Assembly: GCA_003164715.1 (NCBI GenBank)
Contig: PLTZ01000028.1
Span: 1-43,283 of the forward strand
Reading direction: 5' to 3'
Source: Opitutaceae bacterium
Lineage (GTDB): Bacteria > Verrucomicrobiota > Verrucomicrobiia > Opitutales > Opitutaceae
DNA length: 43,283 nucleotides
Below the pieces are notes generated by a model. That model saw nothing but the letters and a program-made list of their open reading frames with translations. It did not search any database and was not told where the DNA came from. Below are positions 24,845-33,353 of this stretch, one piece after another. The translations under genes were made by a program, and so were the position numbers. Each line of letters starts with the position of its first letter. Positions within the stretch are counted from its first letter, which is position 1.

Positions 24845-26905
24845 ATGAGATTTCCAAGGATATGCCCCCTGCTGTGCGCGCTCGTCCCGGGACTGGCGGC
24901 CGCTGGATCCGCCGAGACCCCCGCCGGCCCCAGGCAGACCGCGATCTACGCCCGGCCGTTCGAGCCCGCCATCGCGCCTGCGCTCCTGCCGCTGCCTCCG
25001 GGCGCGGTGCAACCCGCGGGATGGCTGCGCGACTGGGCGCGCTCGGCGCGCGACGGCATCACGGGACACCTGGACGAGTGGCACCCGACCTTCGCGCAGG
25101 GATGGAAGGGCGTCCCGATCCAGGCGCCCGGGGCAAAGCCCGACGGCACGGGCTGGCCCCTGGAGCAGAGCGCCTACTGGCTGGACGGGGCCCTTCGGCT
25201 CGGGTTCGTGCTTCACGACGAGGCGCTCATCGGGAAGATCCGGGCCCGCCTGGATCCTGTGGTCGACGGCGTGAACAAGGCCGGGCCTGGCGCGACGTTC
25301 ATCTACTGGAAGCCGGGCTACAAGCCGGACGGCTTTGAAAGCTGGGCGCATTCGCAGATGGGCCGGGCCTTGGTGGCGCTCTTTCAGGGCACCGGCGAGC
25401 GGCGCGTCCTCGACGCGCTGGTCAAGGTCTACGCCGACTATCCGCCCAGGATGGGCAACATCGACCTCGGGGACGGTCAAGTCAGCGGGCTGTGCAACGT
25501 TGATCCGATGCTGGAGACCTATTCCTACAGCGGCGACCCGCGGATCCTGGACCGGGCGCTCCAAGCCATGTCCCAGCCCGAGGTCGGCCGGGACATTCGC
25601 AGATGGGAGACGGGAGGGCTGTCTCCCGGGCACACGGACATCTTCTACGAGAACATCCGGCTTCCGGCCGTGGCCTATCCCTGGTCGGGCGATCCCCATC
25701 AGTTGAATGCGACCCTTGCGGCGTTCAAGTGGCTGGACGAGAACCACGTGCTTCCCTACGGGGTGGCGTCCGGCGAGGAGTTCGCGTCGGGGATCGGCGC
25801 CTTCCGCAAGACCGAGACCTGCGACATCACCTCGATGCTCCTGGCCACCTCGTGGATGTACCGAATCCAGGGGTCCGGCGCCTGGGGGGACAAGATGGAG
25901 CGCGCCTTCTTCAACGCGGCTGCCGCTGCGGCGGACCGCGATTTCAAGGCCATGTGCTACTACCAGTCGCCCAACCGGATTCAATCCGCAGCCCTGCCGT
26001 GCGAGCAGCCGAATTGCCCGGGGCCCGAGGGCAACCGGTTCCACCCGCTCGGCTGCCCCACGGTGCTGTGCTGCGTCGGGGCAATCAACCGCATCATCCC
26101 GAACTTCGTCATCCATATGTGGATGGCAACGGGCGACAACGGACTGGCCGCGGCCCTCTACGGCCCGTCGACGGTCGAGGCGAGGGTGGGCGCCGGGATG
26201 CCGGTCAGGATCGTCACGGCGACGGATTACCCGTTCGGGGAATCCGTCCGGATGACGGTCACGCCGCGCGAGGCGGTGGAATTTCCGCTCTACGTGCGCA
26301 TCCCCGGCTGGTGCGGGGGCGCGAGCATCACGGTTGACGGGGCCCCGTTTCCGGCAACGCCAGACCAAAGGGGCTTCGTCAGGATCGCCCGCACCTGGGC
26401 CGGGAGCACCGTGGTCGATGTCACGCTGCCGATGCACCCCGAGGTTGTCCGTGGGTACGAGACCGAGTTTCCGTCAGCCAACCGCGACTACTTCAGCTTT
26501 GAGCCCGCGCAGGTCTTCGAGCGCCGGCACCTGCCCTACGCGAGCGTGTCGTATGGCCCGCTGCTCTTCGCCCTGCCGATTGCGGAGGTTGACGCCAACA
26601 CGCCCGTGAAGACCGCGAAGTGGCGGTATGCGATCGCCGTCGACCCGCGGATGAGGGACGAGGGCATCCGGGTCGTTCGCCAGCCCATGCCGGCGCATTG
26701 GGATTGGTCCCCGGACGCCCCGGTCGCGCTTGAGGCTCCCGCCCGGGCCTTTGACTGGCAACCGACCGACGCACAGGCCTTGCCGGAGCGGCCGATTGAA
26801 GGGCCCGCCTCGGAGACCCTCCGCCTTGTCCCCTACGGCTGCACCAAGTTCAGGATCTCCATGTTTCCCGTGACGGCGGGCGCCTGCTCGAACGGCCCTC
26901 GCTGA
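24845..26905 (+). CDS. GH127-like (beta-L-arabinofuranosidase type) secreted protein
   Basis: A 686-residue exported protein with the DUF1680/GH127 architecture: signal peptide (LCALVPGLAAAGSA), an (alpha/alpha)6 barrel (about 60-440) and C-terminal beta-sandwich domains (VEFPLYVRIPGWCGGASITV). In the family reference HypBA1, a Glu and three Cys bind zinc at the active site, with one Cys as nucleophile. The matching residues here are E324 and C326 (TETCDITSM) and C409-C410 (TVLCCVGAINR), so the site is intact. The start has a GAGG ribosome site. It lies 91 bases after the S9 peptidase gene and may share its transcript. Substrates are probably L-arabinofuranose-type side chains of plant polysaccharides. 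Confidence 0.85.
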   Translation: MRFPRICPLLCALVPGLAAAGSAETPAGPRQTAIYARPFEPAIAPALLPLPPGAVQPAGWLRDWARSARDGITGHLDEWHPTFAQGWKGVPIQAPGAKPDGTGWPLEQSAYWLDGALRLGFVLHDEALIGKIRARLDPVVDGVNKAGPGATFIYWKPGYKPDGFESWAHSQMGRALVALFQGTGERRVLDALVKVYADYPPRMGNIDLGDGQVSGLCNVDPMLETYSYSGDPRILDRALQAMSQPEVGRDIRRWETGGLSPGHTDIFYENIRLPAVAYPWSGDPHQLNATLAAFKWLDENHVLPYGVASGEEFASGIGAFRKTETCDITSMLLATSWMYRIQGSGAWGDKMERAFFNAAAAAADRDFKAMCYYQSPNRIQSAALPCEQPNCPGPEGNRFHPLGCPTVLCCVGAINRIIPNFVIHMWMATGDNGLAAALYGPSTVEARVGAGMPVRIVTATDYPFGESVRMTVTPREAVEFPLYVRIPGWCGGASITVDGAPFPATPDQRGFVRIARTWAGSTVVDVTLPMHPEVVRGYETEFPSANRDYFSFEPAQVFERRHLPYASVSYGPLLFALPIAEVDANTPVKTAKWRYAIAVDPRMRDEGIRVVRQPMPAHWDWSPDAPVALEAPARAFDWQPTDAQALPERPIEGPASETLRLVPYGCTKFRISMFPVTAGACSNGPR

Positions 26906-26951
26906 CACGTGGATGCTTCTTGGGGCACTGGCGGTGATGCCTCCCTTACGC

Positions 26952-28823
26952 CTATCCTGCACTCCAGGCCGGCAGTTTGATGGGAGCGCCCCAGGCAGGC
27001 GCTCCAGGCACCCTCAGCTTGCGTCGATAGATCCTGTGGTCGGCGCAGCTCACGTAGAGCGGGTCGAAGCGCTCGCCGCCGAAGGCCAGGCCGGTCACCT
27101 CGCCGCCAGGTACGGGCAGGATCGCGCGCACGCGGCCGTTGCGGTCGAACGCCTGCACGCCCATCCGGGTGGCCGCGTAGAGGCTGCCCTCGACGTCCAT
27201 GGCCCACGCTCCGCACCCGCTGTCGTCCGCCTCATCCGGCACCTCAAACCGGTAGAACCGCTGCTTGTCCTCAACGCCGCCGCCGGGCAAGACCCGGTAG
27301 CTGTAGCCCCAATGGGATCTGCCCTCGGCCACGGCGAGCCAGAGCCCGTCGGGGGAAAGCGCGATGCCGGAAGGATGGTCGAGGCCGGCATCCAGGAGGG
27401 TCCTGCCGCCGCCGGCCTTGATGAGCCAGACCCTGCCCGAAGAGCTTTCTCCGGACCCGGGCTCCGTCACGTAGATGAGCCCGTCGTGGGTGACCAGGAG
27501 ATCCCGGCCCAGGACATTGTCGGCGATGACCGATTTGCTCCCGTCGGGCGCGTAGGCGCAGAGCCTGGGCGCCTTCCCTTCCGTGACGTAGGCCCGGCCG
27601 TCGGGACCGAAGGCGAGCCCCGTGATCGGATCCGGGATCGCCGTGTCGGGGCCGGGCCTCCCGTCGGCGCCGATCCTCCACGCCTTTTCGCCGGCTGCGT
27701 CCCGAAACACGATCCCACCCTGCCGGTCTGCGGCGATCGAGCCGGTGGCCTCATAATCGCCCGGGACCGCCTCCCAATTCTCTCCCGGGATCAGGACGCC
27801 CGTGAAGTGCCAGTCCGTCCCGTTCGGCGGGGGTGGGGCGCCGGCTAGGAACACATTGCGGCTCGTTCCGGCGGTCACCGGCTTTGGCCAGTCCTTCCAC
27901 AGCCAGCGCATGGCATCCGGAAAGATCGCCGTCGCATGCCTGCCGTTGTGGGAGCCTTCGCCCCAGACATGCTCGACCGGGTAGCCGGCGAACTCGAGCG
28001 CCCGCAGCATGGTCTGGTTGCCCATCCACCAGTCGCCGACCTCGCCGATGAACGTGGTCAGGTTGTCATTGGAGCCGTCCTGCATGAAGACGCGGATCGG
28101 CTTGGGCTCGGTCTTGCGCACGAGGACCGGATAGTGGTCGCCGCCGCGCATCCCCACGAATGTCCCGACCGCGGTGAACACCCTGCGGAACGCGTCCGGG
28201 CGCTCCCATGCGAGGGTGAAGGCGCCGATGCCCCCGGTGCTGCCGCCCCCGGCGGCGCGGTCGTTGGGGTCGCCTGAAAGCAGGAGGGGCCGTCCGTCGG
28301 GCGTCCTTCGGCGCTCCACCTCGGGAAACACCTCCTCGAGCAGGAACCGGGCGAGGTTGCCGTTGAGCCCGTCGAACTCGAGGCTCCTGTTGAACCGGGG
28401 GTCGCTCGGGGGATCGGCCGATATGACCGCGCCCGGCGGCACGCCGATGGCGATCGTCACGGGCATCTCATGCCGGTTGATCAGGTTGTCGAACACCACG
28501 GGCGCCTCGAATCCCAGGCTGTCCAACCCGACGTAGACGCATGCGGGCTTGTCCGCCCGGTACTGCGCCGGGACGTAGACGGTGATCGTCCGCGTGGTGC
28601 CGGGGAAGACCTTCGAATGGTCGAGCACGAATTGGAACGTCTGGCCCTTGGGGACACCGGGCTGCGGCAGCGAGTCCGGCCCGGGCACGTACTGCGCGTC
28701 GGGTGAAGCCGCGAGGGCGCCGGCCGCGCTCGGTTGTGCCTGCGCGCGGGCCACGGTCGCGGCGCCGGCGACCAGCAGCGAAAGAAGGACCCGGCGACCC
28801 CGGCACGCCGTGGTGACTTGCAT
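26952..28823 (-). CDS. Secreted CE1-like esterase fused to an SMP-30/gluconolactonase-type propeller
   Basis: A 623-residue exported two-domain enzyme. After a signal (LLSLLVAGAATVARA) the first half (about 45-330) is a feruloyl/acetyl-xylan-esterase-type alpha/beta hydrolase with S195 (GGGSTGGIG), an acid near D249 (FMQDGSND) and H292 (EGSHNGRH). The second half (about 350-620) is a six-blade propeller of the SMP-30 family (GLAFGPDGRAYVTEGK, then HPSGIALSPDGLWLAVAEG). The start at 28823 puts the signal first. It is convergent with the GH127-like gene (46 bases between stops). Such a fusion would deacylate polysaccharide and act on or bind a sugar lactone or similar product. The propeller's role is inference. 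Confidence 0.85.
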   Translation of the reverse strand: MQVTTACRGRRVLLSLLVAGAATVARAQAQPSAAGALAASPDAQYVPGPDSLPQPGVPKGQTFQFVLDHSKVFPGTTRTITVYVPAQYRADKPACVYVGLDSLGFEAPVVFDNLINRHEMPVTIAIGVPPGAVISADPPSDPRFNRSLEFDGLNGNLARFLLEEVFPEVERRRTPDGRPLLLSGDPNDRAAGGGSTGGIGAFTLAWERPDAFRRVFTAVGTFVGMRGGDHYPVLVRKTEPKPIRVFMQDGSNDNLTTFIGEVGDWWMGNQTMLRALEFAGYPVEHVWGEGSHNGRHATAIFPDAMRWLWKDWPKPVTAGTSRNVFLAGAPPPPNGTDWHFTGVLIPGENWEAVPGDYEATGSIAADRQGGIVFRDAAGEKAWRIGADGRPGPDTAIPDPITGLAFGPDGRAYVTEGKAPRLCAYAPDGSKSVIADNVLGRDLLVTHDGLIYVTEPGSGESSSGRVWLIKAGGGRTLLDAGLDHPSGIALSPDGLWLAVAEGRSHWGYSYRVLPGGGVEDKQRFYRFEVPDEADDSGCGAWAMDVEGSLYAATRMGVQAFDRNGRVRAILPVPGGEVTGLAFGGERFDPLYVSCADHRIYRRKLRVPGAPAWGAPIKLPAWSAG

Positions 28824-28925
28824 GGGGGCCCGCACCCGCGGGGAATTTGTGGAGGATCCGGTCATTCCGAGAGCATGGGCACGGCGGCCGCAGGGCGACA
28901 ACGGCCAAACACCGCCCGGCGGAGC

Positions 28926-29612
28926 TCACTTCATCCCGGCCGGGCCCTCCTTCATCCCGGACATGAAGGACTGTTCCTTGATCGCATCCTGCATGGCCTC
29001 GGCCTCCACCGCGTCGCCCCCGACCGCCATGGCAATCGCGAGGTCCGTGAGTTCCATTCGGTCTGCATAGAGCTGCTCGCTCACAATCGCCTGGTAGGCG
29101 GCCTTCGCGTTGAGGTTGAAGAAGTTCCCTATTCGCAGGCCGGGATGCTCCTTGAACGACCGTTCGATCAACCCGGCTGTCGTGTAAAGATCGCGTGGCC
29201 GAAACACCGGCAGGCGGGACTCGCGCACGACATACCGCTGCATCATCTCCACGGGAAGCCTGGGAATCTGGTTCCTCGGTTTGTCGATATCGCGCAGGTC
29301 CGCCGCCGCGTCGGCCGGGCCCGGCCCGGATTTCCCGGACGCGTAGGCCGGCAGGCCGGCGGCTATGTTTGCGGCGACACTCCCGGGGGCCGGCCGGTTG
29401 TCCGGCTTCGGGCTCGCGTCCGGCGCCGAAGGGGCCGCCGCGGGCCTTGGCGCGAGGAGGATGCTCGCGGTGTCGGGCTGCGCGGATGACGACGGCGACG
29501 ACGATCCAGCCTCGGCCAAGGCCCCGGTCGCCACGAACGCTGCGGCGATAAGGAAGGCCTGATGCGCCTTTTGTCCCGGGGAAATGGGCGGGGGCGTCCT
29601 GCTGCCTTCCAT
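28926..29612 (-). CDS. Exported protein of unknown function
   Basis: A 228-residue protein. Residues 14-35 are hydrophobic (AFLIAAAFVATGALAEA), followed by a long Ser/Pro/Ala linker to about residue 100. The C-terminal 110 residues are helical (LYTTAGLIERSFKEHPGL, then NAKAAYQAIVSEQLYADRME) and end with Met/Gly-rich sequence. I do not recognise the family. The start is the ATG at 29612; a TTG two codons before is also possible. It lies between the esterase and the beta-helix gene on the same strand and could be co-transcribed with them. Confidence 0.6.
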   Translation of the reverse strand: MEGSRTPPPISPGQKAHQAFLIAAAFVATGALAEAGSSSPSSSAQPDTASILLAPRPAAAPSAPDASPKPDNRPAPGSVAANIAAGLPAYASGKSGPGPADAAADLRDIDKPRNQIPRLPVEMMQRYVVRESRLPVFRPRDLYTTAGLIERSFKEHPGLRIGNFFNLNAKAAYQAIVSEQLYADRMELTDLAIAMAVGGDAVEAEAMQDAIKEQSFMSGMKEGPAGMK

Positions 29613-29670
29613 GCTCAAGAGCTAATGCACGTTTCCGCGCATGGCAAGGAGGCCCCTTTTCGCCGGCCAA

Positions 29671-30840
29671 TCAGCGGCCGATCGCGAACAGACGGCCGGG
29701 ATTGTCGCTTACGATGACGCCGTCCTGCTGTCCGCCCAGGTCCAGCAGCAGTTCCTTCAGGGCGCCGTCGTGCAGGACGTTGTCGCGGATGACGCAGTTG
29801 CGGAGCCCCTTGTAGACGATGCCGTAGCTCGGCGTGTAGGTCCCCGTGTCGCCGTCGTCACGGCCCGACCAGATGCTGTTTCCGACGCAGGTGACGCCCT
29901 GGCATCCGTCCATGAAGAGCTGCGACGACTCGTGGCTTCCCTCCCGGGCCAGCTTGCCGCTGCGCTTGATATAGTTCCCGGTGAGGGTGAACTGCGTGCA
30001 GGGCGACTTGCCCCTCCTGAGCGCGATCCCGAAGGTCCCCGCGCGGTCGAAGAAGTTGCCCGTGATCTGGTAGCCGTCGCCGCCCGTGACCAGCATGTTC
30101 TCCTCGCCGTTCCACTCGACGCGGTTGGCCGTGAACGTGACCGACGCGTTCTCAAGGCGCGCTGCGAATCCCGCCCGCTCATTGCCGGAGAACCAGTTGT
30201 CCAAGAGGAAGCCATCCCAGCCGCGCAGGTTGAGGCCGTCACCCTTGTTGTAGGCCAGCATGGAGTGGCGCACGCTGAAGCACCAGGCGCAGGAAAGGTT
30301 TGCGCCGTCCCCGCTGAACCTGGCCACCTGGCAGCGGTCGATGCGGAAGCCGTCCTCATGGTCCGCGAAGCGTGTCCGATTCGTGAAGATCCCGTGGATC
30401 TTCGTGCCCAGGTCCCGGCCGTCGAGCGCCAGGCCCTCTATCGAGGCACCGCGGGCCTCCGTGAGGTTGAGCAGGCAGGTCGAGTCGGCATCCTTCAGGC
30501 GCAGCACGCTGCCGCTCGGGCCGCTGTAGTTCCATGCGGGGACGCCGATCAGGGCAGTGCCCGGCCGGACGTGGAGCTCCTTGGTGAGGTAGACGCCCGG
30601 CGGCACGAACACCCCGCCGCCCGCGGCCGCCGCGGCGTCGAGCGCGCGCTGCAGGGCAAGCGTGTCGTCCGTCGCGCCATCGCCGGCGGCGCCAAGCTTG
30701 CGGGCGTCGAGGAGTCCCTCGGCCGCGGGCGGCGTTGGCGCGCCGAAGGCCACGTTTCCGAGAAGGACGGAGGCGCCCCCGATCATCGCGGCCCGGGCCA
30801 GCTCGCGGCGGTTGAACAACTGCGGTCCATTCTCATCCAT
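29671..30840 (-). CDS. Pectate-lyase-superfamily right-handed beta-helix protein
   Basis: A 389-residue protein. The N-terminus carries a twin-arginine-like signal (FNRRELARAAMIGGASVLLG), so it is probably exported folded. Then comes the pectate_lyase_3 start motif DARKLGAAGDGATDDTLALQ with AAAAGGGVFVPPGVYLTKEL, and regular parallel beta-helix coils (repeated N/G-rich turns such as GNYIKRSG, GNSIWSG, DNVLHDG). Catalytic residues of pectate lyases are not evident, and such proteins include pectinases, epimerases and glycan-binding forms. It is the first gene of a leftward set of hydrolase genes. A LacI-type operator candidate lies 181 bases upstream. Confidence 0.82.
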   Translation of the reverse strand: MDENGPQLFNRRELARAAMIGGASVLLGNVAFGAPTPPAAEGLLDARKLGAAGDGATDDTLALQRALDAAAAAGGGVFVPPGVYLTKELHVRPGTALIGVPAWNYSGPSGSVLRLKDADSTCLLNLTEARGASIEGLALDGRDLGTKIHGIFTNRTRFADHEDGFRIDRCQVARFSGDGANLSCAWCFSVRHSMLAYNKGDGLNLRGWDGFLLDNWFSGNERAGFAARLENASVTFTANRVEWNGEENMLVTGGDGYQITGNFFDRAGTFGIALRRGKSPCTQFTLTGNYIKRSGKLAREGSHESSQLFMDGCQGVTCVGNSIWSGRDDGDTGTYTPSYGIVYKGLRNCVIRDNVLHDGALKELLLDLGGQQDGVIVSDNPGRLFAIGR

Positions 30841-31182
30841 GGTTCGTCTCCTTTTGTTGCCAGCTTTCCGTTGCTACGCGCCATTGGTACCAAAGGCCAT
30901 CGCTTTCGCTCCCGGGTACACCGCTCCTGCGGCGCAGGGTGAGCGCGAGCCGAGGCCCGGGAAAGGCCTCCTGAATTCTCGTGCAAACCGGCATCGGAGA
31001 CTCTCTGTATTTGCTGCTCAATGGAAAGCGTTCCAACCCCAGTGAATCAGCGAAACCGAGCGTCGCCGTCGCCACGTGCCTCGAATGGGATCCCTAAGGC
31101 GCATTCCAGCTGACATTTCCGGTTACACCTCGTTTTCGTGTCCGCTTTGGACGATGACGGCAGCCTTAAGGACAAGACCGTG
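30841..31182. promoter_or_regulatory. Divergent promoter region with LacI-type dyad
   Basis: The 342-base region separates the beta-helix gene and the sigma-ExbD gene. It holds the dyad TGGAAAGCGTTCCA at 31022-31035 (arms TGGAA/TTCCA), which resembles the operators of LacI-family sugar regulators. No lacI gene is in the window. An AAGGAC ribosome site at about 31169 serves the sigma gene. Confidence 0.4.
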
Positions 31183-32478
31183 ATGAAAAGCGACATTGAC
31201 CTCCTCCGTAGCTACGTTCGGCACAATTCGGGAGAGGCGTTCACCGAAATCGTGCGCCGCAATATCGGCCTCGTGCATGCGTGCATCCTGTGCCGAGTCG
31301 GAGGCGACACTCATCTTGCGGAGGACGTAACCCAGAGGATCTTCAGCGACTTGGCGCGCAAGGCGCCCGCGCTCACCAAACGGTCATCGGTATCGGGTTG
31401 GCTTTATGTGAGCGCGATGTTGGCCTCGGCCGAGATTGTCCGAAAGGAAAGGCGGCGGAAGGTCCGTGAAATGGAGGCGTCGCGGATGAACGAGATTCTC
31501 GCCCATGACGGAACCCAGACTTGGGAAGAGTGGAGCCAAATCCGCGATCTCCTTGATGACCTCGTTTGCGGGTTGAGTCCGGACGATCGGGACGCGGTCG
31601 TCCTGCGTTTCTTCTCGAAGCGAACCTATTCGGAGATCGCGCAGGACCAAGGCACAACAGAGGAGGGGGCCCGCAAGCGGGTCGAGCGGGCCTTAGAGAA
31701 GCTTCGCCTCAGGCTGGCAACGTCGGGCGTCACTTCCTCCACGGAGGCCCTCGAGGCCGCGCTCGCGAAACACCCGCAGGGCGAGCCCCCGCAAACGCTA
31801 GCGGACCGGGTGGCGGGAGTCGCCATGGCGGAATTCGGCGCCACCGGGGCCGCGACTTCATGGCTCCTTTCGCTGGCCAGGGCCCTGGTCTCTAGACCAA
31901 CAGCGACAGGTTTGGTCTTTGTTGCCGCCGCGCTCGTGGTGGGATGGCAGCACCACAAGAACGCACTCCTGGAGGCGCAGACGGGCCGCCTAAACAGTCA
32001 GGCTGAGCAGATCCGATGGCTGGAGAACGAGAACCGGAAGCTGACCCATGCGATCTTCGAGGCCGAAGACCTTCGCAGGACGCTCGCGGAAATCCCCGCG
32101 CCCTTGACTGGTCCGGATAGCGGTGCGCCGGCCGGTCGGCCCGCCGCAGCGCCGCTCAATGTAAACGTGACTTCCGAAGGGCGGATCCTCTGGGAGAACG
32201 AACCGGTGACACTCGAGGGGTTCCTTGACAGGTTGGTCGCATCCCACGCACAGGACCCCTCATCCGAAACTCAGCTCATCATCCAAGGGGAGCCTGGGGT
32301 GGAGTTCTCGGCCGCAGCCTACGTCGTGGAGCAGGCCAGCAAGGCGGGGTTCCACGACATTGTTGTCAACAGCCGTTCATCGCCTGGTGTTACCGACAAC
32401 TGGGTTACCCTGCCGTCCACGCAAATCCCGGTAGGGGACAAGGCGCCTCCGACGTTGCCCGATGTGACCGCAAAATGA
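31183..32478 (+). CDS. ECF-type sigma factor fused to a membrane anchor and ExbD/TolR-like domain
   Basis: A 431-residue protein with four parts. Residues 5-180 are a sigma-70 ECF-like factor: region 2 (EAFTEIVRRNIGLVHACILC and DVTQRIFSDLARKAP) and region 4 (LSPDDRDAVVLRFFSKRTYS then EEGARKRVERALEKLRLRL). Residues about 240-256 are one transmembrane helix (ATGLVFVAAALVVGW). Next is a coiled coil (RLNSQAEQIRWLENENRKL). Residues about 324-395 match the ExbD/TolR periplasmic domain in order of strands: PLNVNVTSEGRILWENEPVT, a helix (LEGFLDRLVASHA), QLIIQGEPGVEFS and VVEQASKAGFHDIVVNS. ExbD itself has a cytoplasmic N-terminus, one helix and this domain outside, so the topology fits. The next gene overlaps by ATGA. 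The ATG at 31183 is preferred to the GTG at 31138 because of AAGGAC and typical sigma starts. Confidence 0.85.
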   Translation: MKSDIDLLRSYVRHNSGEAFTEIVRRNIGLVHACILCRVGGDTHLAEDVTQRIFSDLARKAPALTKRSSVSGWLYVSAMLASAEIVRKERRRKVREMEASRMNEILAHDGTQTWEEWSQIRDLLDDLVCGLSPDDRDAVVLRFFSKRTYSEIAQDQGTTEEGARKRVERALEKLRLRLATSGVTSSTEALEAALAKHPQGEPPQTLADRVAGVAMAEFGATGAATSWLLSLARALVSRPTATGLVFVAAALVVGWQHHKNALLEAQTGRLNSQAEQIRWLENENRKLTHAIFEAEDLRRTLAEIPAPLTGPDSGAPAGRPAAAPLNVNVTSEGRILWENEPVTLEGFLDRLVASHAQDPSSETQLIIQGEPGVEFSAAAYVVEQASKAGFHDIVVNSRSSPGVTDNWVTLPSTQIPVGDKAPPTLPDVTAK

Positions 32479-33197
32479 AGCTGATTTCCGCACTTGTATT
32501 CACAGTCGGCGCAGCCTCGGGGATCTATTGGGGAGTGGAGAGGCATGATGCAGCCCTGCTTCAGAGCCGCCTCGACGCGGCCAGGGACCGGCAGGATGAG
32601 ATCGATCGGCGGCGCCTGGAGCACGACAGGCTGCTTCGGCTCCAACCTGCCGCAGGCGAGTTGGAGCGCCTCCGCGCCGAGGTCCGGAGGGCCCGCCAGG
32701 ACGGCCGCTCTGCCGACCCGCAGGCGAATTCCAGGGTGGATTCCTTGAGGCCGGGCTTCTGGGCCCCCGCATCGACATGGCGGGACCAAGGTCGGGCGAC
32801 CCCGGAGGCCACCTTGGAGACCATGCTTTGGGCGGCATCCGGAGGGAATGTCTCTGCCCTAAAGAACGTTTTGATCCTTGCTCCGGAAACGCGCACGAAG
32901 GCTGCGGAGATGATTTCCGGCCTTCAGGGAGCATCCCGACAGCAATTTGGGAGCCCCGAGGATCTCGTGGCCGTCATCGTTGCCGGGAGTCTACCGCTCG
33001 ATAGCGCGCAGCTGGTTGCCCGACAGCAAAATCAGGACGACCAGGCGATCGAGTATCTCAGGCTAAAGGATTCAAGCGGGATTACGCGGCAGGTCTTTCT
33101 CTCGCTTCAGAAGAGCACGGACGGGTGGAAGCTGATCGTGCCGCCAAGCGCGATCGAGCCCGTGGCCAAAGACCAGGGCGATCCGAGAATTCCCTAA
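32475..33197 (+). CDS. Membrane-anchored coiled-coil partner of the sigma-ExbD gene
   Basis: A 240-residue protein whose ATG overlaps the stop of the sigma-ExbD gene (ATGA at 32475-32478), so translation is probably coupled. Residues 4-20 are a membrane anchor (ISALVFTVGAASGIYWG), residues 25-75 are a long charged coiled coil (LQSRLDAARDRQDEIDRRRL), and the C-terminal part has a helix-rich unit starting with RATPEATLETMLWAASGG and a domain ending DGWKLIVPPSAIEP. I cannot name the family; similar ATPEA..LWA stretches occur in tails of long sigma factors of this phylum as I recall them. The plain reading is a subunit or regulator of the sigma-ExbD protein, maybe facing the periplasm. Confidence 0.7.
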   Translation: MKLISALVFTVGAASGIYWGVERHDAALLQSRLDAARDRQDEIDRRRLEHDRLLRLQPAAGELERLRAEVRRARQDGRSADPQANSRVDSLRPGFWAPASTWRDQGRATPEATLETMLWAASGGNVSALKNVLILAPETRTKAAEMISGLQGASRQQFGSPEDLVAVIVAGSLPLDSAQLVARQQNQDDQAIEYLRLKDSSGITRQVFLSLQKSTDGWKLIVPPSAIEPVAKDQGDPRIP

Positions 33198-33353
33198 GAA
33201 ACCCGTTCTGATGGCGCAAGGGCGCTGGCCCGGAGCGCCTTGGCTTTTGGCGCGGCTGGGCTTATGGGAATTCGCAGCAGCCTCGAATTTTGCCCTGTTT
33301 CTCGTAGTCGGGTCCGGTTCGCCCCGAACCCGAATGAACCCCCGGATAGTCCC

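Noticed and set aside
23023-24846. Minus-strand frame (607 codons) opposite the S9 peptidase
   Set aside because: Antisense to a gene with a complete catalytic triad; composition is only an echo of its codon use.
24545-26437. Minus-strand frame (630 codons) opposite the GH127-like gene
   Set aside because: Arg/Pro/Ala-rich, without motif, opposite a gene with an intact zinc site.
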